From positions 16,679,080 to 16,743,079 of the forward strand of contig CM066033.1 in assembly GCA_033557465.1 (NCBI GenBank): a DNA stretch of 64,000 bases, in the 5' to 3' direction. Positions 22,456-32,069 of the stretch are shown here, piece after piece. The DNA comes from Ichthyophis bannanicus (Eukaryota; Chordata; Amphibia; Gymnophiona; Ichthyophiidae). The notes beneath the pieces are model-generated. The model made no database searches. It saw nothing but the letters and a program-made list of their open reading frames with translations, and was not told where the DNA came from. A program made the translations under genes and the position numbers. Position 1 is the stretch's first letter. Every line of letters starts with the position of its first letter.

Positions 22456-23704
22456 ACTTTGAGGGGGCAGAGAAGGAGTCCTTTGTCTGATACACCGCCC
22501 AAAAAGGCTGCGACCTAGGGGTAGTCCTGGAGGATGGAGGCCCCGAATACCAACCTGGTCGGAAAGGCCAAGAATCTCTGAAACTCACTCACCTGGGAGG
22601 AGGAAAAAGGGGATGAACTCCAACCCGAACAGTGATTAGCTCTCTTTGGTCTATCCTCTGGTAAGCGCCTGAGAAGCAGTTTGCATCATTTCCTGTTCTT
22701 GAGATTCCGAGAGGCACAATGCATCCACCGCCTGAGTAATCAATGCCAGAAGTTCCTACTTACGGAATAAATTGACATTCTGAGCTGCCTCCTGATCTTT
22801 TGCTTGGTCATCGGAAGGAGACCACTCCCCGTCTTCCCGATCTGAAGATAGAGGGCTATCCTCTATGGAGAGATGATCCTGTTCCATTGCACCATCCAGT
22901 GAAGCTCAGGAGATCTCTTTTACATGCTGCATGGACTCTTCTGAGGTGAACTCAGTCAGAGTGTGTTTTTGTGCCCTGTGTGCTGCCACTGCCACTGGCC
23001 TGGAGGAAGAAGTGCTCACTTTGAGGGAAGCTGATGTGGATACCCAAAGGCCTCAAGCTTGCCTGAAGAGGGACATAAATTGGGCCAAATCTTGATCCAT
23101 GTTGCCTGCACTGGGCTGCTGTGGCTGCTGCAGGAGTAAAAGAGGAGGAAGAGGGGCATCCTCCAAGGGAGAGAATGGAGATAAGGCCCTGGCAGCTGAG
23201 GAGGGAGCTGATGCATCTTGACGTAAATTGAGGGACCCTGCAGGCTCTTCCTCATGTAGCAGTAAAGAGAAATTAGACTTACCTGCTAATTGTTCCTTGA
23301 GGAACTCCAGTCCAGTCCCTCACCTCTGGGTAGTGCACTTCCTCTCGCAGCATGGAGACTGGGCATGTCAGAATTGTGACACCACTGTACATATCCTGCT
23401 GGCACTTCCCACCAGCTCCCAGTGATTTAATGACAAAGCAGACTCAAAGGAGCAACAAATAAGTAGCAATAATATTAAATACAACAACTTAACTCTTAAA
23501 CTGAACTAAATCCCCCTTAAATAAGAGGATAACTCTCCCTCTCCCGCTTGAAGGAAATAGGACAGAAAGGAGAGAGAAGAAAGCATACAGAGTATACATT
23601 GTCTGAGTACAGAAAAAATTTGCTGATTTTCTATTGCCCGGCTGCTGTCACCCCACACAAACACAAAGACTCTGCGGAGGCTGACAAACCCCGGGCGGGA
23701 ATCG

Positions 23705-23812
23705 GGACTGGACTGAAGTTCCTCAAGGAATAACAATTAGCAGGTAAGTCTAATTTCTCTTTCCTTATCTCCCTCCAGTCCAGTCCCTCACCTCTGGGAT
23801 GTAACAGAGCAG
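23705..23812 (+). repeat. DIRS-C internal complementary region
   Basis: CTGAAGTTCCTCAAGGAATA through AATTAGCAGGTAAGTC is the reverse complement of the left edge at 23268-23312. The second half, CCTCCAGTCCAGTCCCTCAC, should mirror the missing right edge. Confidence 0.8.
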
Positions 23813-23978
23813 TAAATTACTGGGAGGGACCTGTCCACCTGGACCGCAAAACCGCAGACCCGAAAGAGGCATCTCCCGCCGCTTGAACATCTAGGCAATA
23901 ATGTTTACTAAAAGTATTCAAGGAAGACCAAGTGGCTGCTCTGCAAATCTCAACCAGAGGAACCAAGCTATGTTCCGC

Positions 23979-24215
23979 TCACGAAGTCACTTGCACTTTA
24001 GTAGAATGAGCCCGCAGCCCCATGGGCACCTGACGACCTAGCAAGATATAAGCTAATGCTATTGCTTCACGGACCCATCTGGAAATTGAAGCTTTGGCTG
24101 CCGCTTCACCCTTACGCGGACCTCCAAAGAGAACAAACAAACGCTCAGACTTGCAGAACGACTCCAAGACCTTCAAGTATCGCCGAAGAACTCTCTTTAT
24201 GTCTAACAAACGCAA
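23979..24215 (-). pseudogene. DIRS-C tyrosine recombinase C-terminal part
   Basis: 78 open codons: LRLLDIKRVLRRYLKVL, RLFVLFGGPRKG, then ISRWVREAIALAY and LRAHSTKVQVTS, where HSTK occupies the HxxR position but has Lys instead of Arg. This version belongs to a DIRS subgroup distinct from A and B, which read TAHxVRAMA. It continues at 30013 beyond the DIRS-B insertion. Confidence 0.8.
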
Positions 24216-24248
24216 GCTATGGTCAGATGCGTTTTCATCCGAAAAGAG

Positions 24249-24430
24249 TAGTTACTCACCTGTAACAGGTGTTCTCCAGGAGCAGCAGTAATCAATCCTC
24301 ACATATGGGTGTCATCGGCGCCGATGAAGCCCCAGCGGAGCATTTCCCCAGCTTTCTATGAAAGCCTTTGGGAATGCTGGCACGCATGCGCGGTTCCCTT
24401 CCTGCCTAAAGGTGCCATCTTACCTCAGTC
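24249..24430 (+). repeat. DIRS-B left inverted terminal repeat
   Basis: From TAGTTACTCACCTGTAACAG to AAAGGTGCCATCTTACCTCA. Reverse complement of about 29850-29990, including GCGCATGCGTGCCAGCATTC. Confidence 0.9.
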
Positions 24431-24514
24431 AAATGACATAGCTAAAGACAGCACACAAAAAATGTAAAAGTAAACTATGTACAACTGCAACTCCCAGGGG
24501 AGGAGGGAGGGTTG

Positions 24515-24611
24515 TGAGGACTGATTCCTGCTGCTCCTGGAGAACACCTGTTACAGGTGAGTAACTATTCTTTCTCCAGGACCAAGCAGGAAGTCAGTCC
24601 TCACATATGGG
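24515..24611 (+). repeat. DIRS-B internal complementary region
   Basis: The first half is complementary to the left edge (GGAGAACACCTGTTACAGG). The second half is complementary to the right edge (CTCCAGGACCAAGCAGGAAG). They meet around TAACTATTCTTTCTCC. Confidence 0.92.
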
Positions 24612-24692
24612 TGACTCCCCAGCTCCGGGCTACCGAGGAACCCAGGCTGAACAAGAGAACTCCCTCTAGTCTCAGCAGCAAAGAAAGACTTT

Positions 24693-25617
24693 TCAAGGAC
24701 TCAACATCCCCCAGTAACCGAACCAGAGGGCAGGAGCTGCCTCGACCTCAAAGAGATTCCGGAGTATTGCTTGGCCAAAAGCACTGTCCCTACGGGACTT
24801 CCTCTCTAGACAGTAGTGGGCCGCAAATATCTGGCTTGAAGACCAAGTTGCAGCCCTGCAGATGTCTTGCAACAGAGTGGAGATGAGCCACTGAGGCAGC
24901 CATAGCCCTGACACGGTGGGCCGTGACCCTACCTTGCAAAGGAAGGTCAGCCGCCTTGTAAGCCCAGGTGATACAGTCAGCCACCCAGATGGACAAGGTA
25001 TGCTTGGACACAGCTACCCCCAAATTATTGGGGTCATAAGAAACGAAGAGCTGAGCAGCCCTTCTGTGCCCTTGCGTACGGTCAAGGTAGAAGGATAAGG
25101 CCCTCCTACAGTCCAGGGTATGCAGAACTGCTTCTGCCTGGCTTGCATGAGGCCTAGGGAAGAATGTTGGAAGAACCACCTCCTGTTTGAGGTGGAAAGA
25201 GGAGACAACCTTAGGAAGGAACTTAGGGCGAGTCCTGAGGACTACCCTGTTCTTATAGATCCTGGTGTAAGGCCTATCACAGACCAAGGCCTGAAGCTCA
25301 CTCACTCGCCTAGCCGAGGTAACAGCTATCAGAAAGAGAGTCTTCCAGGAAAGGAAGCATAGAGGGCAAGTAGCCATCGGCTCAAAAGGTGGGCGAGTCA
25401 GTTGCTGCAAGACCACATTGAGCTCCCACTCAGGAGCAGGAGGACAGATGGGAGGTTTGAGCAGAAGCAAACCTTTGAGGAAACTGGACACCAAAGGGTG
25501 CCCAGATAAAGAACGTCCCTCCACTAGAGAGTGGTGAGCTGCTACAGCTGAGAGGTGGACCCGAACAGAATTGGACTTTAGTCCCTGATTTGATAAGTGC
25601 AGTAAGTACTGAAGCAC
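24693..25617 (-). pseudogene. DIRS-B tyrosine recombinase
   Basis: The main frame 24790-25617 is open and in register with the RNase H ORF upstream (25630-26685), separated only by a stop. SARRVSELQALV carries the first catalytic Arg, TAHRVRAMAASVAH the HxxR pair. The last part shifts to the frame 24693-24914, where FAAHYCLERKSRRDSAFG holds the candidate catalytic Tyr. The recombinase would integrate the circular DNA copy. Confidence 0.88.
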
Positions 25618-25629
25618 TACTGAGACAGT

Positions 25630-26685
25630 TCAGGAGAAAGGATCTTCTGTATGAAGCTGACACCACACAGAAAACCTTTTCCACTTGAGAGCATAGGTTT
25701 TCCTAGTGGACTGTTTCCTAGAGGCTAGGACAACCTCCTCTACGTCCAGAGGCAGGCCCCAGGGAGCCAAAACTACCCTTGCAGCCATCAAATTGAGAGC
25801 TTTGAGATTGGGGTGCAGAAGGGAACCCTGATCCTGAGAGAGAAGGTCGGGTTGCAACCCCAGGGGCAGAGGGGGATCCACTGCCAATTGAAGCAGAAGT
25901 GGAAACCAAGGCTGCCTGGGCCACTGGGGAGCCAGCAGCAGGACAGAGGCCTTGTCCTGAAGAACCTTGAACAGAGTTCGGGCCACCAAGGGCGTGGGAG
26001 GAAACGCATACAGGAGGCCCTGAGACCAGGGAATGAGAAAAGCATCCGTTGCTATCCGTTGGGGATGTGGTTGCCTGGAGCTGAACCTTGGCAGCTGTTT
26101 GTTCAGAGGACTGGCAAACAAGTCTATGGATGAAAGTCCCCATTTCAGGAAAATCTGTTGAACCACTAGAGGATGGAGCTGCCACTCGTGGGGCTGCAGA
26201 ATCTTGCTCAATCTGTCCGCCAGGTAGTTTTCCTGGCCAGGGAGATAAACTGCCCTGAGGAGCATGTGGTGCTGCAAGGCAAAGGAACAAAGGTTCTGGG
26301 CCTCTCGACAAAGGAACTGGGAACCCGTCCCGCCCTGTTTGTTCACATAAAACATGGCGACCTGGTTGTCGGTCTGGATCAGAACAGACTGATGTGCCAG
26401 GGAAGCAATAAAGGCTTTGAGAGCCAAGCGGATAGCTCTGAGTTCCAGTAGATTGATCTGCTGGGCCGCCTCCCAAGGAGACCAGAGGCCCTGGGTGCAC
26501 TTGTCTAGACAATGAGCTCCCCAGCCCTGTAGAGAGGCATCGGTGGTTAGCACCACCGAGTATCCAGGCATCTGAAAGGGTATCCCCCTCAGTAGGTTGG
26601 GTGGATGGAGCCACCAGCTGAGGGAGGTCATGAAGGGTTTGGACAGCTGGATCCTGTCCTTGAGGTTCCTGAGGCCTGTGACCAC
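25630..26685 (-). pseudogene. DIRS-B RNase H and connector to recombinase
   Basis: 351 codons: VLTTDASLQGWGAHCL, INLLELRAIRLALKAF and IQTDNQVAMFYVNKQGGTGS are RNase H blocks with their acidic residues. LSSIDLFASPLNKQLPRF and LLAPQWPRQPWFPLLLQL belong to the connector. KQSTRKTYALKWKRFSVWC starts the recombinase N-terminal DNA-binding domain, then a stop near 25630 interrupts. Confidence 0.88.
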
Positions 26686-27602
26686 TCAGTCCGAAGGCAC
26701 CACTGCGCAGGACGCATGTGGAGCCTGGCATTGGGAGTTACTTGCACAGTCGATGCCATGTGGCCTAGAAGCCTCAGGCAGAGTCTGGCGGAGACCTGTG
26801 ACCTGCTTAGAAACTGGTTGGCTAAGTCCATCAGCCGCTGTGCTCTGCCTACTGGTAAGAAAGCTGTGGCCAGCTGAGAATCCAACCTGGCTCCGATGAA
26901 CTCTAAGTTCTGGGAGGGGAGCAAATTGGACTTTGCGAAGTTTATGACAAATCCTACTTTTTGGAGCAGAGCAACGGTCCTGAGGGTAGCTTGTCGAGCC
27001 TCCTGGCAGGTCTGACCTCTTATGAGCCAGTCGTCCAGGTAGGGAAAGACAAAGATGCCCTGATTTCTCAGGTAGGCCGCAACCACTGCCAGGCACTTGG
27101 TAAAGACTCTGGGAGCGGAGGTTAGGCCAAAAGGCAGTACTCTGTACTAATAATGGTTTCCTCCCACAATGAACCTGGGGTACTTTCTGTGGTCTGGATG
27201 AATGAGGATGTGAGTGTAAGCATCCTTTAGAACTAAGGAGCATAGCCAATCTCCCTGCTGGAGATAGGGCAGAAGACTTCCAAGAGTAAGCATCTTGAAC
27301 TTTTCTTTCTCCAGGAATTTATTTAGGTTCCGGAGATCTAGAATGGGTCGAAGGCCACCGGTTCTTTTGGGTATTAGGAAATACCTGGAGTAGAAGCCGT
27401 GACCCTGGAAGTGAGGAGGCACAGGCTCCACCGCCCCGTCCACCAACAGACTTTGCAACTCCTGAAGGAGAAGGTCTGTATGCAGGGGAGGCCTCAGGGG
27501 CTCCCCTGGAAAGTAAGGGGGGGGGGCAGTTGGTGAAAATGCAGTGCATAGCCCTTCTGAATGATGTCCAACACCCAACTGTCCTTGGTTATTAGGGGCC
27601 AC
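26628..27602 (-). pseudogene. DIRS-B reverse transcriptase
   Basis: In two frames. 27147-27602 has GFYSRYFLIPKRTGGLRPIL, WLCSLVLKDAYTHILIHP (motif A reads LVLKDA instead of LDLKDA, so the first catalytic Asp is lost) and a stop after GNHY. 26628-27086 has FVFPYLDDWLIRG (motif C intact) and SNLLPSQNLEFIGARLD. A shift lies near 27100. Inactive. Confidence 0.88.
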
Positions 27603-27677
27603 TGGTGGGCAAACAGGGCTAGGCGGCCTCCTGTGCAGGGCTGGACGAGCAGGGATGGAATGGCTACACTCAAGGAG

Positions 27678-29602
27678 TCAAAAAAACCCATCCTGCTGAG
27701 TGGGAGCAGGGGCTGGAAGCTTGGGGGCCCTCTGCCTACGGGGCCCACCCTGGCCCTTGGCTTGCTGACCCTGGGGGGCAGCTTGGGCAGCCTGATATTG
27801 AGGGTACTGTTTGTAGGCAGTGCCCTTCCTCGGGTAAAAGGACTTTTTACCTGAGCCCTTCTTTTTGTGAGAAGGGGCAGAGGTCTTCCTCGACAGCCTT
27901 GTCCGGGTGAGGTGCTCGGTCTCGAGCTGTGCGGCCTTCTCGGTCACGGGTTTGCCAAAAAGGTTTTCACCTCGGCAAGGGACATCGACCAACTTGTCCT
28001 GAACCCATGGCTCGAGGTCCGATGACTGCAGCCATGCCTGGCGTCGAGCCACGATGCCGGCTGCTGCGACTCGGGCCGAAGCCTCAAAGCCATCGTAGGC
28101 GGTGCGGGACAAGAACTTGGAGCATTCCCGAATCCCCGAGGACAAGGTCTTGAATCTCTGCAAGGGTTCCCCGGAGAGACCAGCAGAGAACCCGGTCAAC
28201 TCCTTGGCCAGGTCCGCAAGTACATGCCCATGTACAGCTGGTAAGACTGGACACGGCAAGCAAGCATTGAGCCCTGAAAGCACTTTCTACCAACGCCATC
28301 GAGGTTCCGGGCCTCCCTGCCGGGGGGCACCGCAGAGTGCATCTTCTGACTTTTCAGACGATGCATGGCCGATTCCACAACCATGGAATGGTGTGGTAGC
28401 TGTGCCTTCTGAAACCCAGGGCTCTTACGGAGGCGATAGATGGAATCGACCCACTTGCTCAGAACCGGCGCCGAGGCCACAGCCTCCCACATCCAGAAGA
28501 GGAGCCGTTCCAGCATCGGAGGAACCGGGACAGTAAAGGCCTCCTTCGGAGGAGAGTCATACTGTAGAGCATCGAGCTCTTCGGCTCGAGGCTCTTCCTC
28601 GGGGTCGGCCGGGATAGCCAAGGCAGCAGCCATATCCCGGACAAACTCCGAGAACCTAGTGTCCTCCGGAGGGGATCTACTCCGGGGCTCAGACTGCGGT
28701 GAGTCCGACGGGACGCACCGAGTCTTGAAGGTGTCAGGAGACTCCTCGTCTTCCGTCTCCCAGGCAGACTCGTCCGATGAAGAGTCAGGGTCCGACTCCG
28801 CGGGGCCCCTGTGCACCCGCCCCGACGCCGGAGGCACTGGCGTCGAGACCCTCGGTCCCAAGCGGGAGGTCGAGGGAGACCTCGACTGAGGACGACTTTG
28901 AGCCCCGAGGGACTAGAGTATCAGCTCGGTCTCTGGGGTCGACTTTGAAGTCGATGTCCCGGTGGTCGGGGCAGATGCGCCAGACAGGCTGGCCATCAGT
29001 GCCCGCTGCTATTCCATGAAGGCAGACAGTCTGCACTCCAAGGCTGTCATCCTGAGACTCAGCTCGGGTGACACAGCAGCCACCGACTCGGGCCCTGGCG
29101 GCGCCGGGCCCAACGTCGGCTCTCTGGGAGGAGAGTCCACGAGAACTACAGGGCTTACGTGTCCAGCAGACTCCGGCTCCACGTGAGGGACTTTGGCAGG
29201 CTTCTCTTGGTTCACAGGCCCGGGACGGCGGTCGGGGGTCTTAGACCTGGCCCTCACGGGACCAGAGAACTCCTCCAACGCCGCCCTCGCAAGCCGCTTC
29301 TTTCTCTTACGTTCCCAGTCGGGGGACCCCCTGTCCGAGGAGCTTCGATGCCGCTCGGGATCGGAATCCCGAGATGTCGAGGCCTCAGACGAGGTACGGG
29401 CCTGGGCGGAGGCAGAGTCTGAGAAAAGCCTTTCTTTCTGCTGCTGACGACTTCGAAGCGCCGTGGAAGACATTTTTCCACATGGCCCACACGTTTGAGA
29501 ATCGTGGTCCGGGCCCAGGCACCGAAGGCAGCAGTCGTGTGTGTCGGTGAGAGACATAAGTTTCTTACACCGATCACAAATTTTAAAACTGCTGGAAGCC
29601 AT
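27678..29602 (-). pseudogene. DIRS-B gag-like region
   Basis: Starts MASSSFKICDRCKKLMSLTD at 29602, with a CDRC...CCLRCLGPDH...CGPC cluster equivalent to that of DIRS-A. The middle (28196-28861) has FSEFVRDMAAALAI and QLPHHSMVVESAMHRLKSQK. The C-terminus (27678-28283) is basic and Gln/Pro-rich and ends just before the RT. Two frame changes are needed. The Met 74 codons upstream at 29824 lies in the terminal repeat region and is less likely to be the start. Confidence 0.85.
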
Positions 29603-29832
29603 CGGGGGAAAAAGAGACCCCGCGAGGTCAAAGGACCGGCCTTCCAGGGAAAAGAAAAAAGTGGCGGGAACGCCAGCTACTAAGGGCAAAAACCGAAAAA
29701 GAGAAAACAGATTCGATACCGGTGTACCGAACCCGGCAGGAGGGGAACCGGCGTCGAACCGGAGGAAAAATGTGCGAATAACGCTAGAAAAAAATCTTCT
29801 TTTCACTGGGAAAACAGGACACACGTCCTATG

Positions 29833-30012
29833 GGCTTCACGGAAAAAAAGAGACTGAGGTAAGATGGCACCTTTAGGCGGGAAGGGAACCGCGCATGCGT
29901 GCCAGCATTCCCAAAGGCTTTCATAGAAAGCTGGGGCAATGCTCTGCTGGGGCTTCATCGGCGCCGATGACACCCATATTTGAGGACTGACTTCCTGCTT
30001 GGTCCTGGAGAA
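29833..30012 (-). repeat. DIRS-B right inverted terminal repeat
   Basis: Inverted partner of 24249-24430. The outer edge CTTGGTCCTGGAGAA meets DIRS-C sequence at 30012/30013. Confidence 0.9.
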
Positions 30013-30160
30013 TATCCAATACTGGCAAGAAGACAGATGATTCATATGAAATAGCAAACTACCTTTGGCAAACAGGACGGAACGGGACACAGCACCACTT
30101 TTTCCCTAGAGAAAGTCAGAAACAGTTCCTGGTAGGACAAGGCCTGCAACTCTGAGTTAC

Positions 30161-30408
30161 ATAAGAACATAAGATATGCCATACTGGGTCAGACCAAGGT
30201 TCATCAAGCCCCGTATTCTGTTTCCAACAGTGGCCAATCTAGGTCATACGTATCTAGCAGTTTCCCCAAAAGACACAGGTTCCACAATGCTTGTACTGGG
30301 TTCAAGCATTGATATCCTAGGTCCCTTCTTAATAACGGTTTATGGACCTTTCCTCCAAGAACTTGTCCAAACCTTTTTTAAACCCGGCTGTTAGTGTAGC
30401 TGGGTTTC
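30161..30408 (-). mobile_element. CR1-type LINE 3' tail (minus)
   Basis: Begins with the 3'-terminal ATAAGAACATAAGATATGCC repeat and CATACTGGGTCAGACCAAGG, continuing to the end of the RT coding region (GTCCAAACCTTTTTTAAACC). Inserted in DIRS-C. The same tail occurs at 39426, 44770 and 63473. Confidence 0.88.
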
Positions 30409-31350
30409 CTAAATCCCGACGAAGGGGATTAGCAATCCTCTAAAACTTTGAACTCCAGAGGAAAACCTTCCTCTTTGAAAGCCTCCCAAATGGGAGATAC
30501 GAAAACGCCTGAAATCCTGAGGTTGACCCCACGAAAGTAACGGAGTCCGGCCCTGCTTCGGCTTATCTTCCGGCAAGTGACCCCCTTTTGATTCCCCCAA
30601 ATCTTTGATCAGCTTGTCAAGATCCTCTCCAAACAAGAACTTCCCCTTAAAAGGAAGTTTGCTAAGACGAGACCTTGGAGGAACTGTCCGCTGCACAATT
30701 TCTTAGCCAGAGATAGCGGCATGCTGCTACCAAGGAAGCCATGCTATACGCAAAACCTCTAATAAGACCATAGTGGACACTGGCTAAATAAGCTGAACCT
30801 AACTCTAGCCTTGTCACATCCGCTAACTGCTCCTGAGTTTGTTGTGCAAATGCTGCGACCAGCAAAGACATGCTCTCGCTACCCAAGCCCCACAAATAGA
30901 CGCTTGTAGAGGCAGAACATTAACCTCAAAAGCTCGCTTCAATAAGGCATCCACCTTCCGATCCTGTGCGTCCTTCAAAGCCGCACTGCCTTCAACCGGA
31001 ATGGTAGTTTTCTTCGTGACCACTGAAACTGCTGCATCTATACGCGGAGAATGAAACACCTCACGTTCCTAATCAGCCAAGGGATAGAGACGATTCATAG
31101 ACCTCATACCTCGCAATCCTACCTCCAGCAAATCTCATTCATCGTGAATCATCTGCTTAATCAAACGGTGAACTGGAAAAACAGCCTGTGACTTCCGTAT
31201 AGCTTGAATGAGAGGATCCTCCAACCCCTCATCCTCTGATGGTACCACAAAGGAAAGGTTGAGAGCCTGAAGCGACTCCGTAATGAGCGCTGTCAGCTCC
31301 TCTCTCTGAAAGACCCAGATAATCCTTAGGCAGAAGCCCCGGCCATGCCA
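30409..31350 (-). pseudogene. DIRS-C gag-like remnant
   Basis: RSRLSKLPFKGKFLFGEDLD (about 30680-30620) and LIQAIRKSQAVFPVHRLIKQ (about 31210-31155) match equivalent blocks of DIRS-E at 46266-47146, which read KLPFKGKLVFGKALEKLVKE and SIRVSETAFPVHRVLKEM. Several stops and frame changes. Confidence 0.78.
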
Positions 31351-32069
31351 CATTACACCTGGTCGTGCTGCCCCCCCCCCCCTCCCTCAGCCGTGCCCCC
31401 CCCCCCTCCCTCTCCGCTGCTGCTGATTCTGACAGCCAGGAGACTGCTCGGTGGCAGCAGCAGAAGGCTATGTGTTTTGGCACACACGGCCTGTTGCCTC
31501 TGACTCCCTTCTAGAACAACTTTGTGGGGGTCAGAAGCATCAGGCCATGTGCACAGAAGCACACAGCCTACCACTACTGCCGAGACACTCCAGCCGTCTC
31601 AATCAGCGGCAGAGGGGCTGCGATACAGCTCAGCACAGGAGGGGAGGGAGCGCAATGCCATGTGTACCAAAACACATGACCTGCCGCCCACAGAGGTCTG
31701 CCATTCTAGGTGGCCGCCTCATGGATGGTCCAGCCCTGCTGCTGCTGCTATAAATGGGGGCCTTCCTCCCTCCTGCTGCTTCCATTGAAAGTCTAGCTGC
31801 CTCCCTCCCTTTTCTTACTTCCAGTGGAGGCGGGAGGAGGGTCAGCCTGCTGTTCCTCCCGGCCTCCATCCATCCTGCTAATGTCACCCTTCCTTGTTCT
31901 TCCTGCGGATCCCAATAGGGGGCGTCTCTCCATCTTTCCTCCAGCCTCTTCCAGTACGACCACCCTGTTGCCTCTCTCCAACTACCAAAAACAAAAACAA
32001 GTCCCCTGCTCATATGAGACCGTTGATTTAACAAATAACTTAGTGCTTAATACAACAACACTTACTTTT
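31351..32069. other. Unassigned sequence with two C-runs
   Basis: Poly-C runs at about 31370-31382 and 31396-31408. The rest is G/C-rich, with ACACAGCC- and GTGCACAGAAGCACAC-type words repeated between 31460 and 31680. The overlapping ORFs on both strands have biased composition and no recognisable domain. Probably the non-coding end of an element. Confidence 0.5.

Larger units (their letters stand above)
19607..23260 (-). mobile_element. DIRS retrotransposon D, decayed
   Basis: A different DIRS lineage from A and B. The left end has TCCTGCTAGACCAGTCCAGA (19622-19641); an internal complementary-type block at 19983-20060 contains the same sequence in both orientations around TTTCTTCTTCC. On the minus strand: recombinase pieces 20150-20854 (SARRVLELQALS, HVNQTISLP), RNase H (ADTS-like remnants, QLGVRAVRLALQTFLPLL near 21550, DNATTVAYLNQQGD near 21475), RT (HYSIYFAVPKKDGSF near 22160) and gag-like remnants 22600-23255. 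There are many stops and the right terminal repeat was not identified. Confidence 0.8.
24249..30012 (-). mobile_element. DIRS retrotransposon B, structurally complete, inserted in DIRS-C
   Basis: 5.76 kb. Inverted terminal repeats at 24249-24430 and about 29833-30012 share CATCGGCGCCGATGA; internal complementary region at 24515-24611. Gag-like region 27678-29602; RT, RNase H and YR from 27602 down to 24693. The host DIRS-C recombinase reading is interrupted at 24248 and resumes at 30013 with no duplication, as expected for recombinase-mediated insertion. Frameshifts and one stop are present, but all domains are recognisable. Confidence 0.93.
23266..31350 (-). mobile_element. DIRS retrotransposon C, split by DIRS-B and a CR1 tail, RT region missing
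   Basis: The left terminal repeat begins near 23268 (GAAATTAGACTTACCTGC). Its internal complementary region is at 23705-23812, with a junction around CTAATTTCTCTTTCCTTATC. Recombinase code lies at 23979-24248 and resumes at 30013-30160, exactly flanking DIRS-B. After a CR1 insertion (30161-30408) comes gag-like code (30409-31350). No RT or RNase H lies between recombinase and gag, so an internal deletion is inferred. The right terminal repeat was not found. Confidence 0.82.
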
